In this document: positions 26,842 to 36,639 of the stretch, one piece after another
How the letters are laid out: every line of letters starts with the position of its first letter
How positions within the stretch are numbered: the first letter of the stretch is position 1
Assembly (NCBI RefSeq): GCF_001467695.1
Contig: NZ_LNYE01000003.1
Span: 133,328-197,327 of the forward strand
DNA length: 64,000 bases
DNA from: Legionella gratiana
GTDB taxonomy: Bacteria; Pseudomonadota; Gammaproteobacteria; Legionellales; Legionellaceae
Direction: 5' to 3'
Made by a program: the position numbers and the translations under genes
The notes under the pieces: model-generated
Database searches by the model: none
What the model was told of the DNA's origin: nothing
What the model saw: only the letters and a program-made list of their open reading frames with translations

Positions 26842-27591
26842 ATGAAATTATTGGTTATACTTTTATGTTTATTTTGTGAACGATTCTTGATTCATACTGT
26901 TTCTTATAAACGATTTGATTGGTTTTCGAATTATTATCAGAATATAAAAAGTAGAGCGGATAAGAATCGTTTTTTTATTAATCCTTGGGCACTCTTAGCT
27001 TTAATAATAATACCCCTATTATTATTGGCGCTAATTATCTATTTACTATTAAATGACATTTTTTTTGGTTTAATGGGTTTGCTTTTAAACATTTTAATTT
27101 TCTTCTACTGTCTTGGGCCGCAGAATGTATTTTATCCAATCACACAATCAGAGACCAAAAGCGAGCAAGAATTAGTAGCAGATTATTTTGTCTCTTCAAA
27201 CAGACAATTATTTTCTCTTGTATTTTGGTTTATTATTGCTGGGCCAATAGGAGCCCTTGCTTATCGCTTGATTACTTTATGTCGAGAATTTAATGCTGTT
27301 TATGAACAAGCAAATGAAACAACAGATCTACTTGAATGGATACCTGCACGACTTACAGTAGTGCTTTTCTTACTTGTGGGAAACTTCCAACGAGGTATTT
27401 CTTTGTTCTCGCGCTTTCTTTTTGCGAAACCCGAAACTAATTCGGAGATGCTGCGAGATTGTGGACTGCAAACGATTAGAAGCAATGATATGGAAGAAAT
27501 ATCCATATCGGCAGCTGAAAATTTAGTTGAGCATGCAATTATTGTTATGTTGGTTTTTATTGCTTTATTTACATTATTTTCATGGTTGTAG
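26842..27591 (+). CDS. ampE: AmpE-like inner-membrane protein
   Basis: The 249-residue membrane protein begins like AmpE (MKLLVILLCLFCERF) and keeps the family hallmarks: YCLGPQNV, FWFIIAGPIGALAYRL, EWIPARLTVVLFLLVGNF and a C-terminal membrane segment. AmpE is linked to AmpD and beta-lactamase control in enteric bacteria, but its biochemistry is unclear. No ampD is adjacent here. It is co-directional with the antiporter and the Cys-rich lipoprotein. Confidence 0.88.
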   Translation: MKLLVILLCLFCERFLIHTVSYKRFDWFSNYYQNIKSRADKNRFFINPWALLALIIIPLLLLALIIYLLLNDIFFGLMGLLLNILIFFYCLGPQNVFYPITQSETKSEQELVADYFVSSNRQLFSLVFWFIIAGPIGALAYRLITLCREFNAVYEQANETTDLLEWIPARLTVVLFLLVGNFQRGISLFSRFLFAKPETNSEMLRDCGLQTIRSNDMEEISISAAENLVEHAIIVMLVFIALFTLFSWL

Positions 27592-27609
27592 CTTATAACG
27601 GATATTTAT

Positions 27610-27999
27610 ATGAGCTTTTTTTTGCGACTATTTTGCTGTGTTGTGTTCCTTAGTCTTTTGAGTTGCCAAGGGATACGGCAACATGTACTTAAGGAACGAG
27701 CAATAGCACAGTGCACTATGATTTGTATGCAGCATTTCGAATTTTGTAAAAAAAATTGTGTTGATAATTGCCCAACTTGTTCCGCTGCATCTCAAGCTAC
27801 GGCTGCTAGGGATTTTGAAATATACGTGCATGAAAGAAAAGTTGAAGGCAAAAAAGTGTTGCGTGAGTTGAATTCTTACCGCGATCCACTACAATGCCGC
27901 AAAGTAACTTGTAACTGCCAGCTAGACTTGATTATTTGTAAACAAAGTTGTGCTGGAGTAATTCCAAAAAAATTACAAACTGTACCTAATTGTATTTAA
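27610..27999 (+). CDS. Cysteine-rich lipoprotein of unknown function
   Basis: A short signal peptide ends in the lipobox LLSC with C19 as the lipidation site. The mature part of about 110 residues has at least ten further cysteines in clusters (QCTMICMQHFEFCKKNC, DNCPTC, CRKVTCNC, ICKQSC, NC), suggesting disulfides or metal binding in the periplasm. No family is recognised. It sits 18 bases after ampE and 21 bases before aceE. Confidence 0.75.
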   Translation: MSFFLRLFCCVVFLSLLSCQGIRQHVLKERAIAQCTMICMQHFEFCKKNCVDNCPTCSAASQATAARDFEIYVHERKVEGKKVLRELNSYRDPLQCRKVTCNCQLDLIICKQSCAGVIPKKLQTVPNCI

Positions 28000-28020
28000 T
28001 AGATTTCGGGGAACACTTTC

Positions 28021-30684
28021 ATGGCAAATGAAAACAATTTAGATTTGGATCCTGTGGAAACACGTGAATGGCTGGATGCCCTGCAAGCTGTATTGATCAA
28101 TGATGGTCCTGAGAGAGGTGCGTTTCTTTTAAAACAGCTTCTTAATAAAGCAAACTCAGAAGGCATAAATTTATCAAGCTCAATTAATACGCCGTACAGA
28201 AATACTATTAAGCTTCATGAGGAAAAGCAAATTCCTCCCGATGAAGGACTCGCTAAACGGATTAGTGCATTAATTCGTTGGAATGCAGTAGCTATGGTAT
28301 TACGCGCAGGTAAATATGCACCTGAACTTGGCGGCCATATTGCTTCTTATGCATCTTCATCTACTTTGTATGAAACAGGTTTTAATCACTTTTTTAAAGG
28401 CCCTAATAGTGAAAACTGTGGTGACTTAATTTACATACAAGGTCATTCTGCTCCAGGGATATATGCACGAGCTTTTTTAGAAGGACGACTCACCGAGGAG
28501 CAATTAAGTAAATTCAGACAGGAAGTAGAAGTTGATGGTTTATCATCTTATCCTCATCCTTGGCTCATGGGGCAATTTTGGCAATTTCCTACTGTATCAA
28601 TGGGGTTGGGCCCATTACAAGCTATCTATCAAGCAAGATTTTTAAAATATTTAGAAAATAGAGGACTAATAAAAGCGGAGAATCGAAAAGTATGGGCATT
28701 TCTCGGTGATGGCGAGATGGATGAGCCTGAATCAGTTGGCGCTTTAAGTATTGCTGCCCGAGAAAAGTTAGATAATCTAATTTTTGTTATAAATTGTAAT
28801 TTGCAACGCTTAGATGGACCTGTTCGAGGTAATGGCAAAATCATTCAAGAGCTAGAAGGTTTATTCCGTGGTGCAGGTTGGAATGTAATCAAGGTCATCT
28901 GGGGAGGACGATGGGATCCTCTATTAGCTCGTGATAGGGATGGTTGGTTACAAAAACGTATGGAAGAGTGTGTCGATGGAGATTATCAAGCTTATAAAGC
29001 AAATAATGGCGCTTATGTAAGACAACATTTCTTTAATCATTACCCTGAATTAAAGAAAATGGTTGAAAATTATACAGACGAGGAGATTTGGCGCTTGAAT
29101 AGAGGCGGTCATGATCCACAAAAAGTTTATGCCGCTTATGCTAAAGCAGTTGAACATAAAGGCACTCCAACTGTTATTTTAGCAAAAACAATAAAAGGAT
29201 ACGGCATGGGGGCAGCTGGTGAAGGACAAAATATTACTCACCAACAAAAAAAGATGACCGTAGAACAACTCCAGGTATTTAGAGACAGATTTAGCATCCC
29301 TGTGAGTGATGAGAAGATTGCTGATGTTCCTTTTTACAAGCCTGCCGATGATAGTCCTGAGATTAAGTACATTAAAAAGCAAAGGGAGCTTTTAGGTGGT
29401 TATTTGCCAGCACGATCTACTACAGTAGATTCACTTAAAACCCCTCCTTTGGAAGATTTTTCTTCGATTACTAAAGGTTTGGGTGATAGAGAAATTTCTA
29501 CAACTATGGCTTTTGTTCGTATTCTTTCAGTTTTGTTAAAAAATAAAGAGATTAGCTCACGAATCGTTCCAATTGTTCCAGATGAGTGTCGTACTTTTGG
29601 TATGGAAGGATTATTCCGACAAATAGGAATTTATTCTCCAGTCGGTCAACTATATACTCCTGTAGATCACGAGCAAGTCATGTTTTATCGTGAGGCACGC
29701 GATGGACAGATTTTAGAAGAAGGAATTAATGAAGCGGGGGCTTTTTGTTCATGGATCGCAGCGGCAACATCCTACAGTTCAAATAAATTGGCTATGATTC
29801 CATTTTATATTTACTACTCCATGTTTGGTTTTCAACGTATCGGTGATTTAGCTTGGGCTGCCGGGGATATACAAGCACGAGGATTTTTACTTGGTGGCAC
29901 AGCCGGACGTACAACACTTGCTGGTGAGGGTTTGCAACATCAAGATGGACATAGTCATTTGTATGCATCTACCATTCCTAATTGTGTTTCTTATGATCCT
30001 ACTTATGCATACGAGCTTGCTGTAATTATTCAAAATGGATTACATCGTATGTATGAAAAGCAAGAAAATATTTTTTATTACATTACTGTAATGAATGAAA
30101 ATTATACACACCCAGATATGCCTGCAGGAGTGGAAGAGGGCATTATAAAAGGAATGTATTTACTGCAAGAAAGTAAGAAAAAATCCAAGCATCACGTACA
30201 ACTCATGGGAAGTGGAACCATATTGCGTGAAGTCCTTCAAGCCGCGAAAATGTTGAAGGAAGATTATTCTGTGACTTCTGACATTTGGAGTGTGACAAGC
30301 TTTAATGAATTAAGAAGAGATGGCTTAGCTGTAGAACGTTATAACGCAATGCATCCCCAGGAAAATGACCAAAAATGTTATGTTGCTGAACAATTAAAGA
30401 GTAAACCAGGTCCAGTAATTGCCGCAACTGACTACATGAGAATTTATGCGGATCAAATTCGTCCTTTTGTTCCAAATCGTTACATAACTTTGGGAACTGA
30501 TGGCTATGGAAGAAGTGATACACGTCAACAGTTGCGTCATTTTTTTGAAGTCGATGCTAAGTTCATCGTTTTGGCAGCGTTGAATGCTTTAGTTGCTGAA
30601 GGAAACCTTGATAAATCCAAGGTTGTGGACGCAATGAAGCGCTATAACATTAATCCTGATAAATTGAATCCAGTTAATCATTAG
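28021..30684 (+). CDS. aceE: Pyruvate dehydrogenase E1 component
   Basis: This is a homodimeric E1 of 887 residues, the length of E. coli AceE. It decarboxylates pyruvate with thiamine diphosphate and passes acetyl to the E2 lipoyl groups. The ThDP-binding motif is GDGEMDEPESVGAL through INCNLQRLDGPVRGN near residues 230-275. The catalytic-loop region GHDPQKVYAAY and the QHQDGHSHL histidine stretch are present. A GGGGAA ribosome-binding site precedes the ATG. It is the first gene of the pdh operon with aceF and lpdA. Confidence 0.98.
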   Translation: MANENNLDLDPVETREWLDALQAVLINDGPERGAFLLKQLLNKANSEGINLSSSINTPYRNTIKLHEEKQIPPDEGLAKRISALIRWNAVAMVLRAGKYAPELGGHIASYASSSTLYETGFNHFFKGPNSENCGDLIYIQGHSAPGIYARAFLEGRLTEEQLSKFRQEVEVDGLSSYPHPWLMGQFWQFPTVSMGLGPLQAIYQARFLKYLENRGLIKAENRKVWAFLGDGEMDEPESVGALSIAAREKLDNLIFVINCNLQRLDGPVRGNGKIIQELEGLFRGAGWNVIKVIWGGRWDPLLARDRDGWLQKRMEECVDGDYQAYKANNGAYVRQHFFNHYPELKKMVENYTDEEIWRLNRGGHDPQKVYAAYAKAVEHKGTPTVILAKTIKGYGMGAAGEGQNITHQQKKMTVEQLQVFRDRFSIPVSDEKIADVPFYKPADDSPEIKYIKKQRELLGGYLPARSTTVDSLKTPPLEDFSSITKGLGDREISTTMAFVRILSVLLKNKEISSRIVPIVPDECRTFGMEGLFRQIGIYSPVGQLYTPVDHEQVMFYREARDGQILEEGINEAGAFCSWIAAATSYSSNKLAMIPFYIYYSMFGFQRIGDLAWAAGDIQARGFLLGGTAGRTTLAGEGLQHQDGHSHLYASTIPNCVSYDPTYAYELAVIIQNGLHRMYEKQENIFYYITVMNENYTHPDMPAGVEEGIIKGMYLLQESKKKSKHHVQLMGSGTILREVLQAAKMLKEDYSVTSDIWSVTSFNELRRDGLAVERYNAMHPQENDQKCYVAEQLKSKPGPVIAATDYMRIYADQIRPFVPNRYITLGTDGYGRSDTRQQLRHFFEVDAKFIVLAALNALVAEGNLDKSKVVDAMKRYNINPDKLNPVNH

Positions 30685-30794
30685 AATTGAATTATAAGCG
30701 GATAGGGCAAATGTCCTAATCTATGAATTCTGATGCATTAACAATCTGTCCTGGGTGATCTGTATTTCCACCTAGGCTAAATTTGAGGAAAGAA

Positions 30795-32408
30795 ATGTCA
30801 AAAGAAATAGAAGTTAAAATTCCTGATATTGGCGGTGCTACTCAGGTTGATGTGATTGAAATCATGGTTCAGGCTGGAGATCAACTAGAAGTAGATACTC
30901 CCCTAATTACGTTAGAATCCGATAAAGCCAGCATGGAGATCCCCTCTCCAATTGCAGGAAAAGTTACAAAGTTAAACATTCATGTAGGCGATAAAGTATC
31001 GGAAGGCGATGTGATTTTATTGGCGACTGTGGAAAAAGAAACTGAAACAACTCAAGAAGTTGAATCCACGGAAAAAAAGGGATCAGATACTCAAGAAAAG
31101 AAACAGCCTGAGATTAAAAAGCAACAAGAAAAAAAATCAAATGAACAACAAACAAGATCCGAAAAAAAGGTTAAGATTCCTGACATTGGTGGCGCCACGC
31201 AAGTTGATGTAATCGAGGTCATGGTCCAGGTTGGGGATCAAATAAAAGTGGATATGCCTCTAATTACATTAGAGTCTGATAAAGCTAGCATGGAGATCCC
31301 CTCTCCTGTTGCAGGAACAATTACTCAGCTGAATGTTAAAGTAGGTGATAAGGTATCAGAGGGTGATGAAATTTTAATCGCCACAGTAGAAAGTGAACGT
31401 GAAGCAGAAGTTGAAACTGAAGAAGAAACGATTACAGTTCCTCAGCAAGCTGCTGTTGTTCCCGAAACACCTAAGGACACTCAAGTTATCCCAGAGAATA
31501 TAGAGTCAACGAAAATTATTGCTGCAGGTCCAGCTGTAAGACGATTGGCGCGAGAATTGGGAGTAAATTTAACTGAAGTAAAAGGTAGCGGACGTAAGTC
31601 ACGTATTACTAAAGAAGATGTCCAAGCTTATGTAAAAGCACGATTAAGCGCACCACCAAGTACTGGAGCTTTTGGCATACCACCCAGTCCTGCAATTGAT
31701 TTTTCGCAGTTTGGTGAAATTGAAACAAAACCACTGAATAAAATTAAAAAACTTACTGGAACTAATGTTCATCGCTCTTGGATAACTATACCTCATGTGA
31801 CTCAGTTTGATGCAGCTGACATCACTGATGTTGAAGCATTTAGAAAATCTGAAGCGGAAAAAGCTAAGGAAAAAGGATATAGGCTAACCTTGTTGGCATT
31901 TGTTTGTGCTGTAGTCAGTAAAGCCTTAAAAGAGTTTCCTCAATTTAATGCATCACTAGATTCTACAGGAAGCAATCTTATTTACAAAAAATATTGCAAT
32001 ATTGGAATTGCTGTAGAAACACCAAATGGGTTAGTAGTGCCTGTACTTAAAAATGTTGATCAATTAAGTGTTGTAGAAATTGCACTTGAAATGACTCGTT
32101 TGAGTACTAAGGCTCGGGATAAAGGTTTAATGCCAATGGATATGTCAGGAGGATGTTTTACTATTTCTAGTTTGGGAGGAATTGGTGGTACATCATTTAC
32201 ACCTATAGTGAATAGTCCGGAAGTCGCTATTCTTGGTTTATCGCGCTCAGAGATAAAACCTGTTTATGAAAATGGTACCTTCCAACCAAGATTAATGTTG
32301 CCTTTATCTCTTTCTTATGATCATCGAGTTATTGATGGCGCAGAAGCAGCACGGTTTACTCGCTTTATTGGTGATTGCTTAAGTGATATAAGACGAATTT
32401 TACTGTAG
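30795..32408 (+). CDS. aceF: Pyruvate dehydrogenase E2 component (dihydrolipoamide acetyltransferase)
   Basis: ATG 30795 is chosen because GAGGAAAG lies just before it; a TTG at 30783 is in frame but would include that site. The 537 residues carry two N-terminal lipoyl domains, each with the lipoylated Lys in ESDKASMEIP (E. coli has three). An acidic linker follows, then a peripheral-subunit-binding domain (AGPAVRRLARELGVNL) and the acetyltransferase core ending in SYDHRVIDGAEAARF with the catalytic His. The two lipoyl segments are nearly identical even in DNA sequence. Confidence 0.97.
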   Translation: MSKEIEVKIPDIGGATQVDVIEIMVQAGDQLEVDTPLITLESDKASMEIPSPIAGKVTKLNIHVGDKVSEGDVILLATVEKETETTQEVESTEKKGSDTQEKKQPEIKKQQEKKSNEQQTRSEKKVKIPDIGGATQVDVIEVMVQVGDQIKVDMPLITLESDKASMEIPSPVAGTITQLNVKVGDKVSEGDEILIATVESEREAEVETEEETITVPQQAAVVPETPKDTQVIPENIESTKIIAAGPAVRRLARELGVNLTEVKGSGRKSRITKEDVQAYVKARLSAPPSTGAFGIPPSPAIDFSQFGEIETKPLNKIKKLTGTNVHRSWITIPHVTQFDAADITDVEAFRKSEAEKAKEKGYRLTLLAFVCAVVSKALKEFPQFNASLDSTGSNLIYKKYCNIGIAVETPNGLVVPVLKNVDQLSVVEIALEMTRLSTKARDKGLMPMDMSGGCFTISSLGGIGGTSFTPIVNSPEVAILGLSRSEIKPVYENGTFQPRLMLPLSLSYDHRVIDGAEAARFTRFIGDCLSDIRRILL

Positions 32409-32496
32409 TTTACGAGGGAAAACTGCAATTAAAGAGCAGAGACACCCATTAATTATAATATATGGTTTTAATAATATTTAATTTAAGAGGCTTGTA

Positions 32497-33936
32497 ATGG
32501 CTAATCAACTAAAAACAGATGTCATCGTATTAGGTAGTGGTCCTGGTGGATATACGGCAGCATTTAGAGCAGCAGATTTAGGAAAAAAAGTAGTACTAGT
32601 AGAGCGTTACGATTCGCTTGGTGGGGTTTGCTTAAATGTTGGTTGTATTCCATCTAAAGCATTATTACACATAGCTAAGGTTGTTGAAGAAGCTCATGAA
32701 ATGTCTGAGCAAGGTGTTAGTTTTGGTAAACCTAAACTTGATAATAAAAAAATTGTTGCTTGGAAAAACTCCGTAGTTTCTAAATTGACAGGTGGCTTAA
32801 AAGCTTTATCAAAACAACGTAAAGTTGAAGTAATTACTGGGATTGGTAAATTTTCAGGTACTCATCAAGTGACTGTTGCTACCAAAGACGGGACTGTAGA
32901 GGTCGAGTTCGAAAATGCGATTATTGCAGTTGGTTCTGAATCCATCAATTTACCTTTTATTCCAGAAGACAAGCGAATTTTTAGTTCTACTGGTGCTCTA
33001 GAGCTTGCGGATATTAAAGGTAGTTTATTAGTGTTAGGTGGGGGGATCATTGGTTTAGAAATGGCTACAGTTTATTCATCTTTAGGTGTTGAAGTAACTG
33101 TAGTTGAATTTATGGATCAACTTATTCCTGGAGCTGATGCTGACTTAGTGAGTGTTTTACAAAAACGAATGCAGAAAAAAGGCGTTAAGTTCCTTTTAAA
33201 AACCAAAGTAACTGCAGTAGAAGCAAAAAAAGACGGTATTTATGTTTCTATGGAAGGTGAACATGCAACGGATAAGCCGCTTTGCTTTCAACAAGTTCTT
33301 GTATCAGTTGGCAGAAAACCTAATGGTGGAATGATTGATGCAGAAAAAGCGGGAATTAAAGTTGATGAACGAGGTTTTATCAAAGTAGATAATCAACAAA
33401 GAACGAATGTTTCGCATATTTTCGCGATTGGTGATGTTGTGGGACAACCAATGTTAGCACATAAGGCAATTCCTGAAGGAAAAATAGCAGCAGAAGTTAT
33501 TGCAGGTAAAAAGCATTATTTTGATCCTAAATGTATTGCTAGTGTTGCGTATACTGATCCAGAGCTTGCATGGACTGGACTAACTGAGAAAGAGGCCAAA
33601 GAAAAAAATATTCAGTATGAAAAAGCTACTTTCCCTTGGGCTGCTAGTGGTCGGGCATTAAGTATGGGACGCGAAGAGGGAATGACAAAGTTATTGTTTT
33701 GTCCAGATACAAAGCGAATATTAGGCGCAGGAATCATTGGTGTTAATGCGGGAGATTTGATCGCGGAAGCCTCCTTAGCTATTGAAATGTGTTGTGATGT
33801 TGAAGATATTGCTTTAACTATTCATCCTCATCCAACACTTTCTGAAACTGTTGCTCAAGCAGCAGAAGCATTTGAAGGAACAATTACTGATCTTTATTTA
33901 CCTAAAAAGAAGAAAAATAAAGATGGCGCATCTTAG
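32497..33936 (+). CDS. lpdA: Dihydrolipoamide dehydrogenase (E3)
   Basis: The flavoprotein re-oxidises dihydrolipoamide for the pyruvate (and probably 2-oxoglutarate) dehydrogenase complex. It has the FAD motif VLGSGPGGYTAAFRAADLG, the redox disulfide GGVCLNVGCIPSKAL, the NAD motif VLGGGIIGLEMATVY, and the dimer-interface His-Glu pair in HPHPTLSE. The 479 residues match E. coli Lpd (474). It completes the aceE-aceF-lpdA operon. Confidence 0.98.
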   Translation: MANQLKTDVIVLGSGPGGYTAAFRAADLGKKVVLVERYDSLGGVCLNVGCIPSKALLHIAKVVEEAHEMSEQGVSFGKPKLDNKKIVAWKNSVVSKLTGGLKALSKQRKVEVITGIGKFSGTHQVTVATKDGTVEVEFENAIIAVGSESINLPFIPEDKRIFSSTGALELADIKGSLLVLGGGIIGLEMATVYSSLGVEVTVVEFMDQLIPGADADLVSVLQKRMQKKGVKFLLKTKVTAVEAKKDGIYVSMEGEHATDKPLCFQQVLVSVGRKPNGGMIDAEKAGIKVDERGFIKVDNQQRTNVSHIFAIGDVVGQPMLAHKAIPEGKIAAEVIAGKKHYFDPKCIASVAYTDPELAWTGLTEKEAKEKNIQYEKATFPWAASGRALSMGREEGMTKLLFCPDTKRILGAGIIGVNAGDLIAEASLAIEMCCDVEDIALTIHPHPTLSETVAQAAEAFEGTITDLYLPKKKKNKDGAS

Positions 33937-33957
33937 AGATGCTTTATCATTTTGTAG

Positions 33958-33983
33958 CCTGGGTTTAGTATATTTGACCCAGG
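33958..33983 (+). terminator. Hairpin after lpdA, possible terminator or attenuator
   Basis: CCTGGGT (33958-33964) pairs perfectly with ACCCAGG (33977-33983) over a 12-base loop, followed by a T-rich stretch (TTTATTTTCTT). It lies between lpdA and rimI. It may end or reduce read-through of the pdh operon message. Confidence 0.5.
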
Positions 33984-34015
33984 TGAGCAATTTATTTTCT
34001 TAGGAGTGACAAGGG

Positions 34016-34480
34016 ATGACATTTACTATTCGTAGTATGACTGAATCAGATATAGACACTGTTTACGCGATTGAAAAAAATGTTCATATTGCTCCTTGGA
34101 GCCGAGATATCTTAAGGGATTGTGTTCGTGTGGGTTATGATTGTCGTGTTTTTGAAATAAACGTCGATGAAAATCCTATTATTGTTGGTTATGTAATTTG
34201 CAGAATCAGTAATAATTATTCTCATATTTTGAATCTTTGCATTGCAAAATCATTCCAATCGAAAGGATACGGGCGTAAATTTTTAGAAAATATACTTAAT
34301 TCATTTATTCAATTGCCCCATATTGAATATGTAGTTCTTGAGGTAAGACCTAGCAACAAAATAGCTTTGAGTCTTTATCACAGCATGGGGTTTGAACAAG
34401 TAGAAATAAAACCAGCATATTATACGGATAATAATAAAGTTGAAGATGCAATTTTGTTAAAAAAAACATTGCCTTTTTAA
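34016..34480 (+). CDS. rimI: Ribosomal-protein-alanine N-acetyltransferase (RimI-type GNAT)
   Basis: The 154-residue GNAT acetyltransferase begins like RimI (IRSMTESDIDTVYAIEKNVHIAPWS). The acetyl-CoA loop is SFQSKGYGRKFLENIL, then VVLEVRPSNKIALSLYHSMGFEQV, and YYTDNNKVEDAILLKK. RimI acetylates the N-terminus of ribosomal protein S18 in E. coli. The gene stands alone after the pdh operon and its stop codon touches a MITE-like remnant. Confidence 0.88.
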   Translation: MTFTIRSMTESDIDTVYAIEKNVHIAPWSRDILRDCVRVGYDCRVFEINVDENPIIVGYVICRISNNYSHILNLCIAKSFQSKGYGRKFLENILNSFIQLPHIEYVVLEVRPSNKIALSLYHSMGFEQVEIKPAYYTDNNKVEDAILLKKTLPF

Positions 34481-34597
34481 GATTTGTTGACGATTGACTC
34501 CCACTCCTACGTATCGCGTTTTATGTGCGACATCCAGTCTTGCCAGAACCTGATATTGGTTCTTAATCGATTCACACAAATTGCCAACAGACACTAA
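34479..34597. repeat. MITE-like inverted-repeat element, degenerate copy 2
   Basis: The left end ATTTGTTGACGATT and the right end, complemented as TAGTGTCTGTTGGCAATT, both resemble the terminal repeat TTAGGGTCTGTTGACAATTC of the element at 25393-25537. The element is about 119 bp with no coding frame. It begins at the rimI stop codon and may supply that stop. Confidence 0.5.
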
Positions 34598-34697
34598 TAT
34601 AAAAAAAATTATAAAAAAACGATGTCAAGACTATTTTTTCATGTTCTCTTTATATAAAATGTTCAGCCCACTATTCTAGTTTAATCGAATTATTTCC

Positions 34698-34706
34698 TGT
34701 GGATAA
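34698..34706. promoter_or_regulatory. DnaA-box 9-mer TGTGGATAA
   Basis: An exact complement of the consensus DnaA box TTATCCACA. It lies 112 bases left of a second, paired set of boxes in the same spacer. Function is unknown; dnaA and dnaN are not nearby. Confidence 0.45.
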
Positions 34707-34813
34707 CTTTTAACTAACCTCCTTCTTCTGTTTTTCACTTTTGCTCATAAAAGCACTATATAATCCTTATTTATATTGAGTTTATGGTATTTTCATATTG
34801 ATAGAGTTATTTG

Positions 34814-34844
34814 AGTGTTATCCACAGTTTTTGTGGATAACACT
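34814..34844. promoter_or_regulatory. Inverted pair of DnaA boxes in a perfect 13-bp palindrome
   Basis: AGTGTTATCCACA (34814-34826) and TGTGGATAACACT (34832-34844) are exact complements around a 5-base spacer. Each arm contains a consensus DnaA box. As RNA it could also form a strong hairpin, but no T-run follows on either strand, so a simple terminator is less likely. Confidence 0.55.
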
Positions 34845-35299
34845 GTGAATAGAACCATGAATTGTTTGATAAATAAGTTCATTTCTAAAATGATCCAAAT
34901 TTAACCAATGACGTAGTTTATAGATAATCCATATTCTATATGCTTATATCATAGAAATACCCTTTATGTGGAACCCCTGTTATTTAGAAGAAGAATGTAA
35001 TGATGTTATGCATTGTGGATTTCGTTATGACAAATTATCATGACAAATAGCAAATGCCTGTGATACCCTGTAGCATCATGAAAAAGTAATTCTTTCTTAT
35101 ACGCTTATAAAAGCAGTTGAGTCCTATTGTGTAAGCTAAGGACATTGAATCTACTGAATTTATCTCCATGGTGATTATTGCTTTCACCAAACGATTCAAA
35201 AAATCCAGCGTATTCAGCTTACTGTCACTAACTAAACAGCTGCTTCTAAGATGATGCCTTTTTCAAAAAGTTAAAAGATTTATTGATGAGAATATTTTG

Positions 35300-36634
35300 A
35301 TGAGAAGAGCTAAGTCTAAAACGAATCCAATTGTGCGCACAGCTCAAATTGATAATTTAAGTCATGATGGAAAGGGCATAGCACGTATTGATGGTAAAGC
35401 AACTTTTATCCGAGGTGCTTTGCCTGGTGAATTAGTTGAATTCCAATATACTAGAATAAAAAAAGATTTTGATGAGGGTTTCGTACTTAAAGTTCTTGAG
35501 CCATCATCTTTTCGTGTTACACCTAAATGCCCTCATTATGAAATGTGTGGTGGTTGCTCGTTACAGCATGTAAGCGAAGAAAAACAAATTCATTTCAAAC
35601 AAGATCAATTATTGGATTTGTTATCACGATATGGTCATACTAAACCACAGATCGTTTTATCACCTTTAATTGCAAGCTATTGGAATTATAGAAATAAAGC
35701 ACGATTAAGTGTTCGTTATGTGGAAAAAAAGCAAGCTACAATGGTTGGATTTAGAGAACGAAATAATCCTCGGTATATTACTGAAATTAATCAATGTCCT
35801 GTTTTAAATACAAAACTCGATAGCGACATCATTGCTTTAAGAAATTTAATAGATTCTATGGAGGATAAATATTGCATTGCGCAAATTGAAGTTGCGGCAA
35901 GTGATGATGAGATTGCACTTATTTTTCGAAATTTAACTTCATTAACCCCTGAAGATGAATTTAAAATTCAAAAATTTGCTGAAGAATATCACTATAAAAT
36001 TTTTCTTCAACCTGGTGGCCCAGAGAGTGTTTATTGTTTTTATCCTCCGAATGCGAATGAGTATTTAGCTTATCACTTACCGGACTTCCAAATTTCTTTC
36101 ACCTTTCATCCAACGGATTTTACCCAAGTTAATTCAATGTTAAATCGCTCTATGGTGACACGCGCATTACAACTTATGGACTTAAAAAGTACTGATATAG
36201 TGCTAGACTTATTTTGTGGGTTAGGTAATTTTTCACTACCAATGGCTAAGTTTTGTTCCAAAGTGCTCGGTGTTGAAGGCAGTAAAACTATGGTTGAAAG
36301 AGCATATATGAATGCCAAAGAAAATCATCTTTCCAATGTGGATTTTTATGCGGCTAATTTAGATGATGTCAATGAAGTAAAAAAGCTGGTGCAACAGCCC
36401 TGTAACAAAGTACTAATTGACCCTCCTCGATCAGGGGCACTTGAGATCGTGAAACAAATTGATTTGCTCAACCCAGAACGTATTGTTTATGTCTCTTGTA
36501 ATCCCATAACATTAGCACGAGATACAGATATTTTAGTGAATCAAAAAGGTTATGTATTGATAAAAGCAGGAGTAATGGATATGTTTCCTCATACAGCTCA
36601 TGTTGAATCAATCGCGATGTTTGAGAAAGGATAA
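35300..36634 (+). CDS. rlmD: 23S rRNA (uracil-1939-C5)-methyltransferase RlmD
   Basis: The 444-residue enzyme has an N-terminal TRAM domain ([28 protein letters not shown]) and a 4Fe-4S cluster motif [14 protein letters not shown]. The SAM-binding core is [13 protein letters not shown], and the catalytic Cys is in IVYVSCNP. It methylates U1939 in 23S rRNA. ATG 35300 is preferred over the adjacent TTG. relA follows after 5 bases, the same order as rlmD-relA in E. coli. Confidence 0.96.
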   Translation: MRRAKSKTNPIVRTAQIDNLSHDGKGIARIDGKATFIRGALPGELVEFQYTRIKKDFDEGFVLKVLEPSSFRVTPKCPHYEMCGGCSLQHVSEEKQIHFKQDQLLDLLSRYGHTKPQIVLSPLIASYWNYRNKARLSVRYVEKKQATMVGFRERNNPRYITEINQCPVLNTKLDSDIIALRNLIDSMEDKYCIAQIEVAASDDEIALIFRNLTSLTPEDEFKIQKFAEEYHYKIFLQPGGPESVYCFYPPNANEYLAYHLPDFQISFTFHPTDFTQVNSMLNRSMVTRALQLMDLKSTDIVLDLFCGLGNFSLPMAKFCSKVLGVEGSKTMVERAYMNAKENHLSNVDFYAANLDDVNEVKKLVQQPCNKVLIDPPRSGALEIVKQIDLLNPERIVYVSCNPITLARDTDILVNQKGYVLIKAGVMDMFPHTAHVESIAMFEKG

Positions 36635-36639
36635 AACTT

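Larger units (their letters stand above)
34598..35299. other. Long AT-rich spacer between rimI and rlmD
   Basis: No convincing gene is visible on either strand in these 702 bases. Apart from three DnaA-box 9-mers it shows short T- and A-runs (34601-34640) and a near-match TGTGGATTT at about 35015. The rlmD promoter must lie in its right part, but no clear -35/-10 pair was identified. Confidence 0.5.

Noticed and set aside
34598..35299. Spacer with DnaA boxes considered as the chromosomal origin
   Set aside because: dnaA, dnaN, gidA and the usual origin neighbours are absent; only three boxes are present.
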